A DNA stretch of 64,000 nt from Propioniferax innocua (GTDB lineage: Bacteria > Actinomycetota > Actinomycetes > Propionibacteriales > Propionibacteriaceae), in NCBI RefSeq assembly GCF_006716235.1, contig NZ_VFOR01000002.1, positions 930,001-994,000 of the forward strand, in the 5' to 3' direction. Made by a program: the position numbers and the translations under genes. Under the pieces are notes generated by a model. That model was not told the DNA's origin. It did not search any database and saw only the letters and a list, made by a program, of their open reading frames with translations. Below, piece after piece: positions 54,886-63,216 of this stretch (position 1 is the first letter of the stretch; each line of letters begins with the position of its first letter).

Positions 54886-55887
54886 TCAGACCTTGAGGAC
54901 GAGCTTGCCGGTGTTGGTGCCGCGATAGATGTCCAGCAACGCCTCCGGGAAGGCGGCGACCCCACCGGTGCGGACGGTTTCGCGGGCCTGCAGGGAACCG
55001 TCGGAGATCATGCGCATGATCTCGGTGACAGCTTCGAGATAACGCGCCTCGTAGTCGGTGACCACGAATCCGCTCATCGAGGCACGGAACACGAGCAACG
55101 ACATGTAACGGCGTGGGCCCTCGGGGAGCTGCTCTGCGTTGTAGGCCGATATGGCTCCACAGATGACGATGCGCGCCCCCACCGCGAGGTTGGCCAGGGC
55201 GGCGTCCAACATGTCACCTCCGACATTGTCGAAGTAGACGTTCACACCGTCTGGCGCAGCTGCACGGACCTGCTTGGTGAGGTTCCCCTCACGGTGGTCG
55301 ATGACCTCGTCGCACCCGAGCTCCCGCAACCAGACACACTTTTCCGGCCCACCGGCGACACCGATCACACGGCAGCCACGTGCTTTGGCGAGCTGCACCA
55401 CGACACTTCCCACCGCTCCGGCCGCCGCCGAGACGAGCACGGTGTCGGTCGGCTCGGGGCGTCCGATCTCGAAGAGCCCGAAGTAGGCCGTCATACCCGG
55501 CATACCCAGAGCACCGAGATGAGTGGGAAGGCTCACCGCATCGGCCTCCACCTTCTCGACCCCCTTGCCGCTGGAGAGCGCGAAGTCACGCACGCCGAAC
55601 AAGCCGGTGACCTTGTCCCCCTCGGTGAAGTCGGGGTGCTGTGAGGACACGACCGTCCCAGCCCCGAACGCACGCATGACGGCACCGATCTTCACCGGCG
55701 GCACATAGGAGCGAACATCGTTGAGCCATCCGCGCATGGCGGGATCGATGGAGATGTACTCCACCTGGACGACGATCTGGCCGTCATCGGGATCGGGAAC
55801 CTCGCGCGTTGCGATCTCCCATGTGCTGTCATCGGGATATCCGGTGGGTCGCTGTGCAAGCCGCACCTCAGTGGCGGACCAGGGCAT
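54886..55887 (-). CDS. NADP-dependent alkenal/curcumin-type reductase (MDR)
   Basis: The 333-residue protein is of the leukotriene B4 dehydrogenase/CurA class. It has the early YISIDPAMRGWLND segment, the MPGMTAYFGLFEIG block and the NADP motif SAAAGAVGSVVVQLAKARGC, with conserved YFDNVGGDMLDAAL. These enzymes reduce alpha,beta-double bonds of ketones or aldehydes. Start ATG follows GAGGAGGT; the open frame continues upstream through the promoter without coding character. It is divergent from the SDR gene, sharing a TGAATC operator. Confidence 0.87.
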   Translation of the reverse strand: MPWSATEVRLAQRPTGYPDDSTWEIATREVPDPDDGQIVVQVEYISIDPAMRGWLNDVRSYVPPVKIGAVMRAFGAGTVVSSQHPDFTEGDKVTGLFGVRDFALSSGKGVEKVEADAVSLPTHLGALGMPGMTAYFGLFEIGRPEPTDTVLVSAAAGAVGSVVVQLAKARGCRVIGVAGGPEKCVWLRELGCDEVIDHREGNLTKQVRAAAPDGVNVYFDNVGGDMLDAALANLAVGARIVICGAISAYNAEQLPEGPRRYMSLLVFRASMSGFVVTDYEARYLEAVTEIMRMISDGSLQARETVRTGGVAAFPEALLDIYRGTNTGKLVLKV

Positions 55888-55925
55888 GGAGACCTCCTCG
55901 TCTAGCCGTGTCCGGGTGGCCACAC

Positions 55926-55953
55926 TACTTGTACATGAATCCGCTTTCAAGTA
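55926..55953. promoter_or_regulatory. Putative TetR operator, divergent MDR/SDR promoter
   Basis: TACTTG/CAAGTA arms (55926-55931 and 55948-55953) enclose TGAATC-CG-CTTTCA at 55936-55949, related to the motifs at 53279 and 59923. Confidence 0.55.
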
Positions 55954-55999
55954 TGTTCGCGGCCAACGCAATGACGCGCACATCGACATCGGAGGGCCC

Positions 56000-56776
56000 A
56001 TGGATCTCTCGTCTCTGTTCGACCTCACCGGCCGCACCGCAATCGTCACCGGCGGCTCACGCGGCATCGGCCGCATGATCAGCGAGGGGCTGCTCAGCGC
56101 CGGCGCCACCGTCTACATCACCGCACGCAAAGCCGAGGCCTGTGATGCGACGGCCGAAGAGCTCAGCGAATTCGGCACCTGCATCTCACTGCCCTGCGAT
56201 CTCTCCGACCCCGAGTCGCTCATGACCTTCGTGCGTCAGTTCAGTGACCGCGAAACCTCACTGGACATCCTGGTGAACAACGCCGGGGCGGCATGGGGAG
56301 CGCCCTTCGACGAGTTCCCCGAGCATGGTTGGGACAAGGTCATGGATCTCAACCTCAAGGCACCGTTCTTCCTGACCCAACAGCTCACACCGATGCTGAC
56401 CAAGGCCCATGTCACGAACGGCCACCAGGCCAAGGTGATCAACATCGCGTCCATCGACGGACTCTCCCTGAACCCCATGGAGACGTTCTCCTACCACGCG
56501 AGCAAGGCGGGAATGATCCACCTCACCCGCCGTATGGCGGTGACGCTGGCCCCCCGCGGCATCGTCGTCTCGGCCATCGCACCCGGTGCCTTCGCCACCA
56601 AGATGAACCGCGAAGCCGCCGAGAAGGCCGATGAAGTCGTCCAGGGCATCCCCGCAGGGCGTATCGGCGTCGACGCCGACATGGGAGCTGCTGCGGTCTA
56701 CCTCGCCTCGAACGCCGGCGATTACGTGGTCGGTGAAACGCTCGTCGTCGATGGAGGCGTCACCATCCAGCGGTGA
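56000..56776 (+). CDS. SDR-family oxidoreductase (RhlG/3-oxoacyl reductase-like)
   Basis: The 258-residue SDR has TGGSRGIGRMISEG, LVNNAGAAWG, the catalytic serine in INIASIDGLS and YHASK, and ends with a standard VVGETLVVDGGVTIQR tail. Start ATG follows GGAGGG. The sequence resembles RhlG-type NADPH-dependent beta-ketoacyl reductases. It is divergent from the MDR operon and ends 12 bp from the convergent TetR gene. It probably oxidises or reduces a hydroxyacyl intermediate in the island's acyl-CoA pathway. Confidence 0.88.
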   Translation: MDLSSLFDLTGRTAIVTGGSRGIGRMISEGLLSAGATVYITARKAEACDATAEELSEFGTCISLPCDLSDPESLMTFVRQFSDRETSLDILVNNAGAAWGAPFDEFPEHGWDKVMDLNLKAPFFLTQQLTPMLTKAHVTNGHQAKVINIASIDGLSLNPMETFSYHASKAGMIHLTRRMAVTLAPRGIVVSAIAPGAFATKMNREAAEKADEVVQGIPAGRIGVDADMGAAAVYLASNAGDYVVGETLVVDGGVTIQR

Positions 56777-56788
56777 CCCCGTGGGGCC

Positions 56789-57472
56789 TCACCCCTCTGC
56801 TTCCTCAACCCCCGAACCGCCGAGATCAGGGGCGGTGAGGCCCAAGGCGTTGGTCCACAGTCGCGTCGCGGTCTGCACCAGTAGCTCCATCGACCCTCCG
56901 AGCTCATAGCGCACCTGATCATGGATCAGACGGGAAACCATCCCGGACAGCGCGGCGGAGGCGGCGTCTGGGTCCAACTGTCGATCCGCCAGACCGCGAG
57001 CCTGGAGATCTCGGATGGCACGCGCATTGCGTTCCACGAAGGCCTCAGAACGCTGACGTCGAAGTCGGCGGAAACGTGGATCCACCGCAACCACCTGGTC
57101 CATCAGGAGATTCAGCCTGCCGTTTCGCTTGTAGGCCTCGAAGTAGGCACGGTTGGCCGCCTCGATCGTCGCGATCGGATCATCATCGATACGCCCCGTA
57201 CCCGGATAGAGCATGTCCTTCTTGGTCTGCTCCATGACCGCGGCGAAGACCTCATCCTTACCCTCGAACCACGTGTAGAAGCTTCCGATCGAGCACTTCG
57301 CTTCCTGGGCGATGTCCACAAGACGGGCGTCAACGTAACCGTCCCGCTCGAACACCACCCGTGCGGCCGCGATCAACGCCTCCCGGGTGCGGTGCCCACG
57401 GGCAGTCTGGGGCTGGACACCGGTCGAGAGCTCGCCCATCGGCTCGGATTCTTCATGCTCCATCGAAGTCAC
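56789..57472 (-). CDS. TetR-family regulator of the acyl-CoA island
   Basis: The 227-residue regulator has the TetR DNA-binding helices TREALIAAARVVFERDGYVDARLVDIAQ and CSIGSFYTWFEGKDEVFAAV. The GTG start overlaps the kinase stop (GTGA), so it is the last gene of the dehydrogenase-kinase-TetR operon. Its own operon promoter and two nearby ones share a TGAATC-type inverted motif, making it the obvious candidate to bind all three. An acyl-CoA ligand is likely by analogy with FadR/KstR-type TetR proteins. Confidence 0.88.
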   Translation of the reverse strand: MTSMEHEESEPMGELSTGVQPQTARGHRTREALIAAARVVFERDGYVDARLVDIAQEAKCSIGSFYTWFEGKDEVFAAVMEQTKKDMLYPGTGRIDDDPIATIEAANRAYFEAYKRNGRLNLLMDQVVAVDPRFRRLRRQRSEAFVERNARAIRDLQARGLADRQLDPDAASAALSGMVSRLIHDQVRYELGGSMELLVQTATRLWTNALGLTAPDLGGSGVEEAEG

Positions 57473-58509
57473 GTTACCGGTTCTGCTGCGTCGAGCACGG
57501 CGTTGGCACGCGCCACGAGATCGTCCACAGCTTCAGGCCCGACTTCGCCCAGACTCGTCAGGTTCCGATGGTCATCCATCTGGCGTTTGCGCACGCCTTC
57601 GAGGATGATCGCGACCTTCCAGAGACCGATCGCATGCCAGAAGGTGTGGTCCGACACATCGCGCCCCGTCACGCGGGCATAGTGCTCGATGAGCTCGGCG
57701 CGGGTGGCGAATCCGGCACGGGCCGTTGAGTTCGGCAGCACCGTGGGCGGATCCCCGGGCTCATTCCAGTAGGCCAACAGCGTTCCCAGATCAGCGAGGG
57801 GCTCCCCCAGCGTGCACAACTCCCAATCGATCACCGCCTTCACCTCGGCGTCGGCGGGGTCGATGATGATGTTGCGCACGTGACAGTCCCCATGCACGAG
57901 CGTCAATTCAGAAGGTTCGGGGGCTCCCGCGATCAGGCGTTGCGTCAACCGATCCAACTCGGGAAGATCACGCGTCCGGCTCTTCTCCCACATGCCCGAC
58001 CAACGCCGCAGTTGACGCTCCGCATACGGCTTGTGGGATGTCAGATCGATGAGCCCGGTGGCCTCGAGATCGACCGAGTGAATCTTCGCGATGGCCTCCA
58101 CCAGCGACAGCCCCACACGGTGCCGCTGCTCGGCCGCAAGCTGCTCGGCATCGGCAGCGGTGTTCAGAACCAGACCTTCCACATATTCCACCGCCATCAG
58201 CGGAACATCGGTGACCGGTTCTTCGGTCGCCAGCCCGAACACCTGTACCACCGGCACCTCACTCCCCTGCAGAGCCGTGAGGATCCGGTGTTCCCGAGCC
58301 ACGTCGTGGGCGGAGGCAAGCAATTCACCCAATGGTGGCCGCCGCAGAACCAGCCGTCGCCCCTCGAGATCTGTGGCGGTGTAGGTCAGGTTCGATTGAC
58401 CGGCACCGATCCGCTTGAACGTCAGGGGTGCTGTGAGTCCGGCGTCCAGACCAACCAGCCATGATTCAACCGCTCCGGCATTGATCCCTTCGACCCGTTC
58501 GGTCTCCAT
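57469..58509 (-). CDS. APH-fold phosphotransferase, ACAD10/11 or LvaA-like
   Basis: The 346-residue kinase-like protein has the nucleotide loop GAGQSNLTY, a VLRRPPLGELLASAHDVAREHR segment with the conserved Arg/Glu, the catalytic loop LVHGDCHVRNIII and the metal-binding VIDWELCTLGEP. This subgroup matches the N-terminal kinase domain of mammalian ACAD10/11 and bacterial LvaA, which phosphorylate the 4-hydroxyl of hydroxyacyl-CoAs. Its operon partner upstream is an acyl-CoA dehydrogenase of the matching class. Start ATG follows GAAGGAAGG. Confidence 0.88.
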   Translation of the reverse strand: METERVEGINAGAVESWLVGLDAGLTAPLTFKRIGAGQSNLTYTATDLEGRRLVLRRPPLGELLASAHDVAREHRILTALQGSEVPVVQVFGLATEEPVTDVPLMAVEYVEGLVLNTAADAEQLAAEQRHRVGLSLVEAIAKIHSVDLEATGLIDLTSHKPYAERQLRRWSGMWEKSRTRDLPELDRLTQRLIAGAPEPSELTLVHGDCHVRNIIIDPADAEVKAVIDWELCTLGEPLADLGTLLAYWNEPGDPPTVLPNSTARAGFATRAELIEHYARVTGRDVSDHTFWHAIGLWKVAIILEGVRKRQMDDHRNLTSLGEVGPEAVDDLVARANAVLDAAEPVT

Positions 58510-58609
58510 GAAACGTCCTTCCTTCGATCACCACGCGTCCGGCCGCCATAGTCGGACGGATACGGCTCCTTCGCCGAGGTGGCGCATCGTGGTCCATCCT
58601 CCCGGATGG

Positions 58610-59830
58610 TCAGCGTCGACCCCACTCCGGATCGCGGCGACGCAGTTCCTGCCGAGCGATCGTCATTCTGTGCACCTCATCGGGGCCATCTGCCAGGCGG
58701 AGCGTTCGCACCGCCGCGTACATCCGAGCCAGCGGGAAGTCGTCGCTGACCCCGCCTCCCCCATGAACCTGGATGGCACGATCAAGCACCTTCAAAGCCA
58801 CATTGGGAGCCACGACCTTGATGGCTGCGATCTCCATCCGCGCCTCCTTGTTGCCCACCGTGTCCATCATGTGCGCAGCCTTCAGCGTCAGAAGACGGGC
58901 CATCTCGATCTCCATGCGGGATTCAGCGATCCAGTCCTGGATGTTGGAGCGGTCCGCCACCGGCGAACCGAAGGTCACCCTGGACTGTGCCCGGTCGATC
59001 ATGAGATCCAATGCGCGTTCGGCGATTCCGATCGTTCGCATGCAGTGGTGGATCCGACCCGGCCCCAACCGTGCCTGGGAGATCATGAACCCATCACCCT
59101 CACCGGCGAGCAGGGCCGTGGTGGGCACCCGGACGTCATTGAAAGTGATCTCCGCATGCCCCTCACGGTCGTGATAGCCGAACACCGGGAGCCCGCGCTC
59201 GATCGTGATCCCGGGGGTATCGATGGGAACCACCATCATCGACTGCTGCCGATGCTTCGGGCCGTCGGGGTCGGTCTTGCCCATGACGATCAGCACGCGG
59301 CACTTCGCGTGCAGGGCATTGGAGCACCACCATTTGCGTCCGTTGATCACGTACTCGTCGCCGTCACGGACCATCGAAGTCTCGATGTTCGTCGCATCGG
59401 AACTCGCCACAGCAGGCTCGGTCATCGCGAAGCCCGAGGCGATCTCACCCGCCAACAACGGCTCGAGCCACTTCTTCTTGTGCTCATCGGTACCGAAGAG
59501 CGTCAGGACCTCCATGTTGCCGGTATCGGGAGCGTTGCAGTTCGTGGCCTCGGGGGCCAACTCGATGCTCCGTCCGGTGATCTCGGCCAGGTGCGCATAC
59601 TCGAAATTGGTCAGCCCCGGGCCATATTCCGAGTACGGATGGAACATGTTCCACAGCCCACGGCGTCGAGCTTCGGCCTTGAGGTCCTCGAGGATCTGCG
59701 GGTGGTGGTGAGGGTCCCCCGCAGCCTCCATCTGCTCGCGGTACACCGGTTCTGCCGGGTAGACGTGCTCGTCCATGAACGTCAAGAGCCGTTCCCTGTA
59801 CTCACGGCCGCGCTCGCTGAGCTCCATCAT
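58610..59830 (-). CDS. Acyl-CoA dehydrogenase, ACAD10/11 or LvaC-like
   Basis: The 406-residue flavoenzyme has [20 protein letters not shown], the GRKWWCSNA strand, [11 protein letters not shown] and the C-terminal [19 protein letters not shown] then [13 protein letters not shown]. These features ([10 protein letters not shown] and LADGPDEVH) mark the ACAD10/11-like subgroup rather than classical ACADs with a catalytic Glu near residue 370. Such enzymes can eliminate phosphate from 4-phosphoacyl-CoA made by the partner kinase. Start ATG follows AAGGAG. It is the first gene of the operon, behind a TGAATC operator. Confidence 0.9.
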   Translation of the reverse strand: MMELSERGREYRERLLTFMDEHVYPAEPVYREQMEAAGDPHHHPQILEDLKAEARRRGLWNMFHPYSEYGPGLTNFEYAHLAEITGRSIELAPEATNCNAPDTGNMEVLTLFGTDEHKKKWLEPLLAGEIASGFAMTEPAVASSDATNIETSMVRDGDEYVINGRKWWCSNALHAKCRVLIVMGKTDPDGPKHRQQSMMVVPIDTPGITIERGLPVFGYHDREGHAEITFNDVRVPTTALLAGEGDGFMISQARLGPGRIHHCMRTIGIAERALDLMIDRAQSRVTFGSPVADRSNIQDWIAESRMEIEMARLLTLKAAHMMDTVGNKEARMEIAAIKVVAPNVALKVLDRAIQVHGGGGVSDDFPLARMYAAVRTLRLADGPDEVHRMTIARQELRRRDPEWGRR

Positions 59831-59922
59831 GCTCTGACTCCTTGTTTCGCTGGGATCGTCGGCTCCATCGCCGTGCCTCACATCGGTGCGGGGATCCAAT
59901 CCGTGATGTCCGCCAAGTTATA

Positions 59923-59936
59923 TGAATCCAGATTCA
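59923..59936. promoter_or_regulatory. Putative TetR operator before the dehydrogenase operon
   Basis: TGAATC-CA-GATTCA is a perfect 6-bp inverted repeat about 95 bp upstream of the dehydrogenase start and is the best copy of the island's shared motif. Confidence 0.65.
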
Positions 59937-60060
59937 ATTTCAAGTTTATGTCTTCGCCGTTACCCAGGTCGTTACCAACATTTCACCCGACTGATATTCC
60001 TCCCCGCCAAAAGGTTCGCTAGCGTCCGCAGTGAAACCGCCACTCGCATCAGGAGTCGTC

Positions 60061-61404
60061 GTGCGCAGCCTTCTCGCCCTGGTCATGGGACCATTCATGT
60101 TGTTCGCAGCAGCCTTGGGAACCTCGGCCCCGGCAGCGGCCGAAACACCCGAAGTCACCATCGCCACCTTCAACGCGAGCCTCAACCGGGATGGCGCGGG
60201 AAAACTCATCGACGATCTCTCGACCGGTGATGATGAACAAGCCCAGAACGTGGCGGAGACCATCCAGCGAGCCGAAGCGGACATCGTTCTGGTCAACGAA
60301 TTCGACTTCGACGCCGAGGGCAAGGCCGTCGATCTGTTCCGGGAGAACTACCTGAACGTCTCGCAGAACGGGGCTCCCACCGCCGACTACCCCTACGCAT
60401 GGAGCGGCCCGGTGAACACCGGTGTGCCCAGCGGATTCGACCTGAACAATGACGGACAGATCGGCGGCCCCGACGACGCCCTCGGTTTCGGTGAGTTCCC
60501 CGGGCAGTACGGTTTCGTGGTCTACTCCAAGCATCCGATCGCTGAGGATCAGGTGCGCACCTTCCAGAACTTCCGGTGGGCCGACATGCCTGATGCGTTG
60601 CTCCCTGTCGCAGAAGACGGGACCGCGTGGTACTCCGAGGAAGAACTCGCGATCATGCCACTGTCGTCCAAGACCCACGCCGATGTGCCGGTCGATGTGA
60701 ATGGCACCACCGTGCATGTGCTGGCTGCCCATCCCACGCCCCCATCGTTCGATGGCCCCGAGAAACGCAACCAGCGTCGCAACTCGGACGAGATCCGACT
60801 GTGGCACGACTACGTCTCCGGCCATGCCGATTACCTGTACGACGACAACGGCCAAACCGGCGGTCTGGATGCGGGGGCGAACTTCGTCATCGTCGGTGAC
60901 TACAACTCCGACCCGAACGACGGTGATTCTTGGCCCGGTGCGATCGATCAGCTGTTGACCGCTGAGCAGATCCAGGATCCGAAGCCGACCTCGCCCGGCG
61001 GTGAGGAAGCGGCCCAGCAGGGCGGTGCCAACACCGATCATCAGGGTGATCCGAGGCTCGACACCTCCGACTTCAACGATGATCCCGCCCCGGGCAACCT
61101 GCGCGTGGACTACGTGCTGCCCAACGCGGCGGCCGATGTGAGCGATTCCGGGATCTTCTGGCCCACCAGCGACAACCCGCTGAGCAGGCTCACCGGCGAA
61201 TACCCGTTCCCGACATCAGACCACCGTCTGGTGTGGATCAAGGCCAGCTTCCCGGGCCAGACCAGCGAACCGACACCTTCGGCAGAGCCCACGACCGAAC
61301 CCACTGGAACTCCTGATCCCACCGGTGCTCCGACAAAGTCCCCAGGCAACTCGACTCCACCTCCCGGAGCTCCCAAACGCGGTCTGCCGAACACCGGGAA
61401 CTGA
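60061..61404 (+). CDS. Secreted endonuclease/exonuclease/phosphatase-family protein ending in LPNTGN
   Basis: From the GTG at 60061 (AGGAG 5 nt upstream) the protein has 447 residues: a signal peptide ending around SAPAAA, an EEP domain (VTIATFNASLNRDG, VLVNEFDFD, HPIAEDQVRTFQNFRW, ANFVIVGDYNSDPNDG, TSDHRLVWIK near the end) and a Pro/Thr/Ser-rich stalk. Asp and His of the metal-dependent active site are present. It could be an extracellular nuclease or phosphodiesterase. The C terminus is KRGLPNTGN and stop, again an LPXTG without a membrane anchor. An in-frame GTG at 60031 with TAGCGT 5 nt upstream is an alternative start. Confidence 0.85.
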   Translation: MRSLLALVMGPFMLFAAALGTSAPAAAETPEVTIATFNASLNRDGAGKLIDDLSTGDDEQAQNVAETIQRAEADIVLVNEFDFDAEGKAVDLFRENYLNVSQNGAPTADYPYAWSGPVNTGVPSGFDLNNDGQIGGPDDALGFGEFPGQYGFVVYSKHPIAEDQVRTFQNFRWADMPDALLPVAEDGTAWYSEEELAIMPLSSKTHADVPVDVNGTTVHVLAAHPTPPSFDGPEKRNQRRNSDEIRLWHDYVSGHADYLYDDNGQTGGLDAGANFVIVGDYNSDPNDGDSWPGAIDQLLTAEQIQDPKPTSPGGEEAAQQGGANTDHQGDPRLDTSDFNDDPAPGNLRVDYVLPNAAADVSDSGIFWPTSDNPLSRLTGEYPFPTSDHRLVWIKASFPGQTSEPTPSAEPTTEPTGTPDPTGAPTKSPGNSTPPPGAPKRGLPNTGN

Positions 61405-61747
61405 ACCGCTCGATCAAGCATCTGGCTGGCAGGATCATCCATCTTCTGGTTTTCACCTTCGACTCCCGCCAGCTCGGCTCCCGATTCACTACCCTGCTTG
61501 AACGGTTTTCCCTTGGCCCCGGCCGCTTGGCCTTGACCGCTTGACCGCTTGGCCCTTGGACCCGGCCCACTCAGCGTTTGACCTTTGGCATTTCTGGCAC
61601 AGATGGGGCTGGGCTGTACTTCTCCCTCTCGTGGTTTCCTCCCACGAGACCCCACCGTCTCCCGCTGGATGGGGCTCTGAGCAGTCACCGCAAAATCCTG
61701 TGGGAAGAAACCGCGTGAAATGTTCTCCCGCACGCCGCAAGCAATGC
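61405..61747. other. 343-bp intergenic region between convergent genes
   Basis: No gene is convincing. It contains a short TTGACCGC tandem pair (61533-61548) in a run of CTTGG/CCGC words, and an 8-bp hairpin TCTCGTGG/CCACGAGA (61627-61649) that could terminate either neighbour. The open frames here show no recognisable protein. Confidence 0.5.
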
Positions 61748-62737
61748 TCAGGTGAGCGCGCTGAGAACCTGCCGCACAACCTCGTCGGGGCGCTCTGTCA
61801 GGTCCTCCCAGGTGAAGCGCAGGATTCGCCACCCTTCAAGTACCAGCTGGTTCTGACGAGCCCGATCACGTTGAAAAGAGATTCGATCAGCGTGGAAGGC
61901 ATAACCATCCGCCTCCAGAATCAACCGGGATCTCTTGAAGGTCACATCCGGCACGATCATCTGGCCGTCGATCATCATCTCGGTGTTGGCAGACCACCCT
62001 TTGATCCCCGCCTCATCCAAGAGTTCATGCAGAACCCGCTCCGCAGCCGACCAAGGGAAAGTCGAGGTACGTTCAACGACCACACGCCGTTGCACATTCC
62101 CCGACCGCCATGGCCGACTGCGGAGAACGGCACCAAGATGTGCCAGTAACCTCCGGTTATCTCTCGAGAACCGCATCAGGTCATCGATCAGTTCAGCGCC
62201 TCGCTGGGGTACGACCTCCACAGCTGCTGCGCTGCCAGTCATACGCCGGAGACCGTGGCGCTCGACCCAAAGATCATCTGGCACCCTGCTCCGGATCATC
62301 CGTATTCCGGCGAAAGTTCGGGAACGCCCGACGTGGGCAGCTGTGATGATCTTGGGAACCCGCTTGATCTGTCCGTTCAGCCAAGCTGCGGTCTCGCCCA
62401 CGAAGATCGCATCCGGGTACATCCGGGCAACTGCCCGCACCAGAAGTTCGACACGCGGTTCAGGGGCCACATAGAGGCCACGCATCACACGTTTGAGAAG
62501 GCCCCAGCGGCACCAGCGCAGCAGTCGGCGCTTGTCATCCTCCTCACATTCACGGGTCAGGATCACCCCGTTGCCCTCCTGCAGCAGGGCCGCCAACCGT
62601 TCAGTGTCGCCTGAGATTGAGCGCTGCTTGGTTCGATTGCTTCGGCCCGTAACCGATGTTGAAACAGCTGACTTTGGTGAGGCATCTGGCTCCGGAGGTT
62701 CGGAAGAGGTTGATACCTCCGCTGAGATACGTGTCAT
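61748..62737 (-). CDS. DUF559-domain protein with AbiEi-like N-terminal region
   Basis: The 329-residue protein has a variable first 45 residues, then a winged-helix-like segment (RRLLRWCRWGLLKRVMRGLYV) of the type seen in AbiEi-like antitoxins, and a C-terminal DUF559 nuclease-like fold with VPDVTFKRSRLILEADGYAFHADRISFQRDR...RILRFTWEDL, giving the D-x(n)-E-x-D pattern of Vsr/PD-(D/E)XK enzymes. Such fused proteins are common orphans in actinobacteria, with no proven function; a role in DNA processing or defence is only suggested. No toxin gene is adjacent. Start ATG follows GAGGGGC. Confidence 0.75.
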   Translation of the reverse strand: MTRISAEVSTSSEPPEPDASPKSAVSTSVTGRSNRTKQRSISGDTERLAALLQEGNGVILTRECEEDDKRRLLRWCRWGLLKRVMRGLYVAPEPRVELLVRAVARMYPDAIFVGETAAWLNGQIKRVPKIITAAHVGRSRTFAGIRMIRSRVPDDLWVERHGLRRMTGSAAAVEVVPQRGAELIDDLMRFSRDNRRLLAHLGAVLRSRPWRSGNVQRRVVVERTSTFPWSAAERVLHELLDEAGIKGWSANTEMMIDGQMIVPDVTFKRSRLILEADGYAFHADRISFQRDRARQNQLVLEGWRILRFTWEDLTERPDEVVRQVLSALT

Positions 62738-62773
62738 GCCCCTCGTTATGGAAGGGGCTTCCCGAATTCGAGC

Positions 62774-63052
62774 TCACCGGCAGGCGGCCTGTGGACAGTC
62801 CTTCATGCGGTTTCCGACCTGTGGATGCCCAACCCCCACGAAAGAAGAGGGCTTCAGCGCCACGACGGTCAGACGAGCATCACTGGTGGTGGTTTCAGCG
62901 GCAGCCGCGTCAGAACTCTGGGTGAGCCCCGCAGCCAGACAACTCGCCAGGATCAAGGCCATGGCCAACATCAGGGAGACAGGATTCCGAGGATGACGCC
63001 CAGGTCTCGATGGGAACGAATTTTCTCCCACTTCTCCGCGCCATCTTCTCAT
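62774..63052 (-). CDS. Putative short secreted protein
   Basis: This 92-residue ORF starts at an ATG with GGGAG 4 nt upstream (an in-frame GTG at 63076 is also possible). It has a long charged n-region, a hydrophobic core LMLAMALILASCLAAGL and an Ala-rich cleavage region (SDAAAAE), leaving about 40 mature residues with two cysteines near the end (DCPQAACR). I recognise no family. It may be a genuine small exported peptide or the front end of a truncated secreted protein. It precedes the DUF559 gene by 36 bp. Confidence 0.4.
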   Translation of the reverse strand: MRRWRGEVGENSFPSRPGRHPRNPVSLMLAMALILASCLAAGLTQSSDAAAAETTTSDARLTVVALKPSSFVGVGHPQVGNRMKDCPQAACR

Positions 63053-63089
63053 ACCACCACTCCCGCCAAGAGCCACGAGAGCTCCAACA

Positions 63090-63215
63090 ACACCTCAATA
63101 AAACATCGACTACCTTACGTAGTTATAAATGATTTTGCAAGATTGGACTGTCGATCTCCGAAAAATCGAGACAATCGAGCGGCATCGAAAATAAGAAAAA
63201 ATTATGCTTGATTTT
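63090..63215. other. AT-rich patch
   Basis: This stretch is strikingly poorer in G+C than anything else in the window, with runs such as AATAAAACATCG, TTATAAATGATTTT and AAAATAAGAAAAAATTATG and a TACGTA palindrome. It separates the 3' end of meaB from the small secreted ORF and probably contains the latter's promoter. Confidence 0.7.
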
Positions 63216-63216
63216 T

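Noticed and set aside
53983-55644. 553-codon rightward ORF over the two MDR genes
   Set aside because: Both MDR genes have intact motifs and ribosome sites on the minus strand, and the rightward frame spans their intergenic repeat.
61110-61832. Leftward ORF across the gap after the EEP gene
   Set aside because: It overlaps the end of a clear gene, has no start signal and its sequence is low-complexity; I treat the gap as non-coding.
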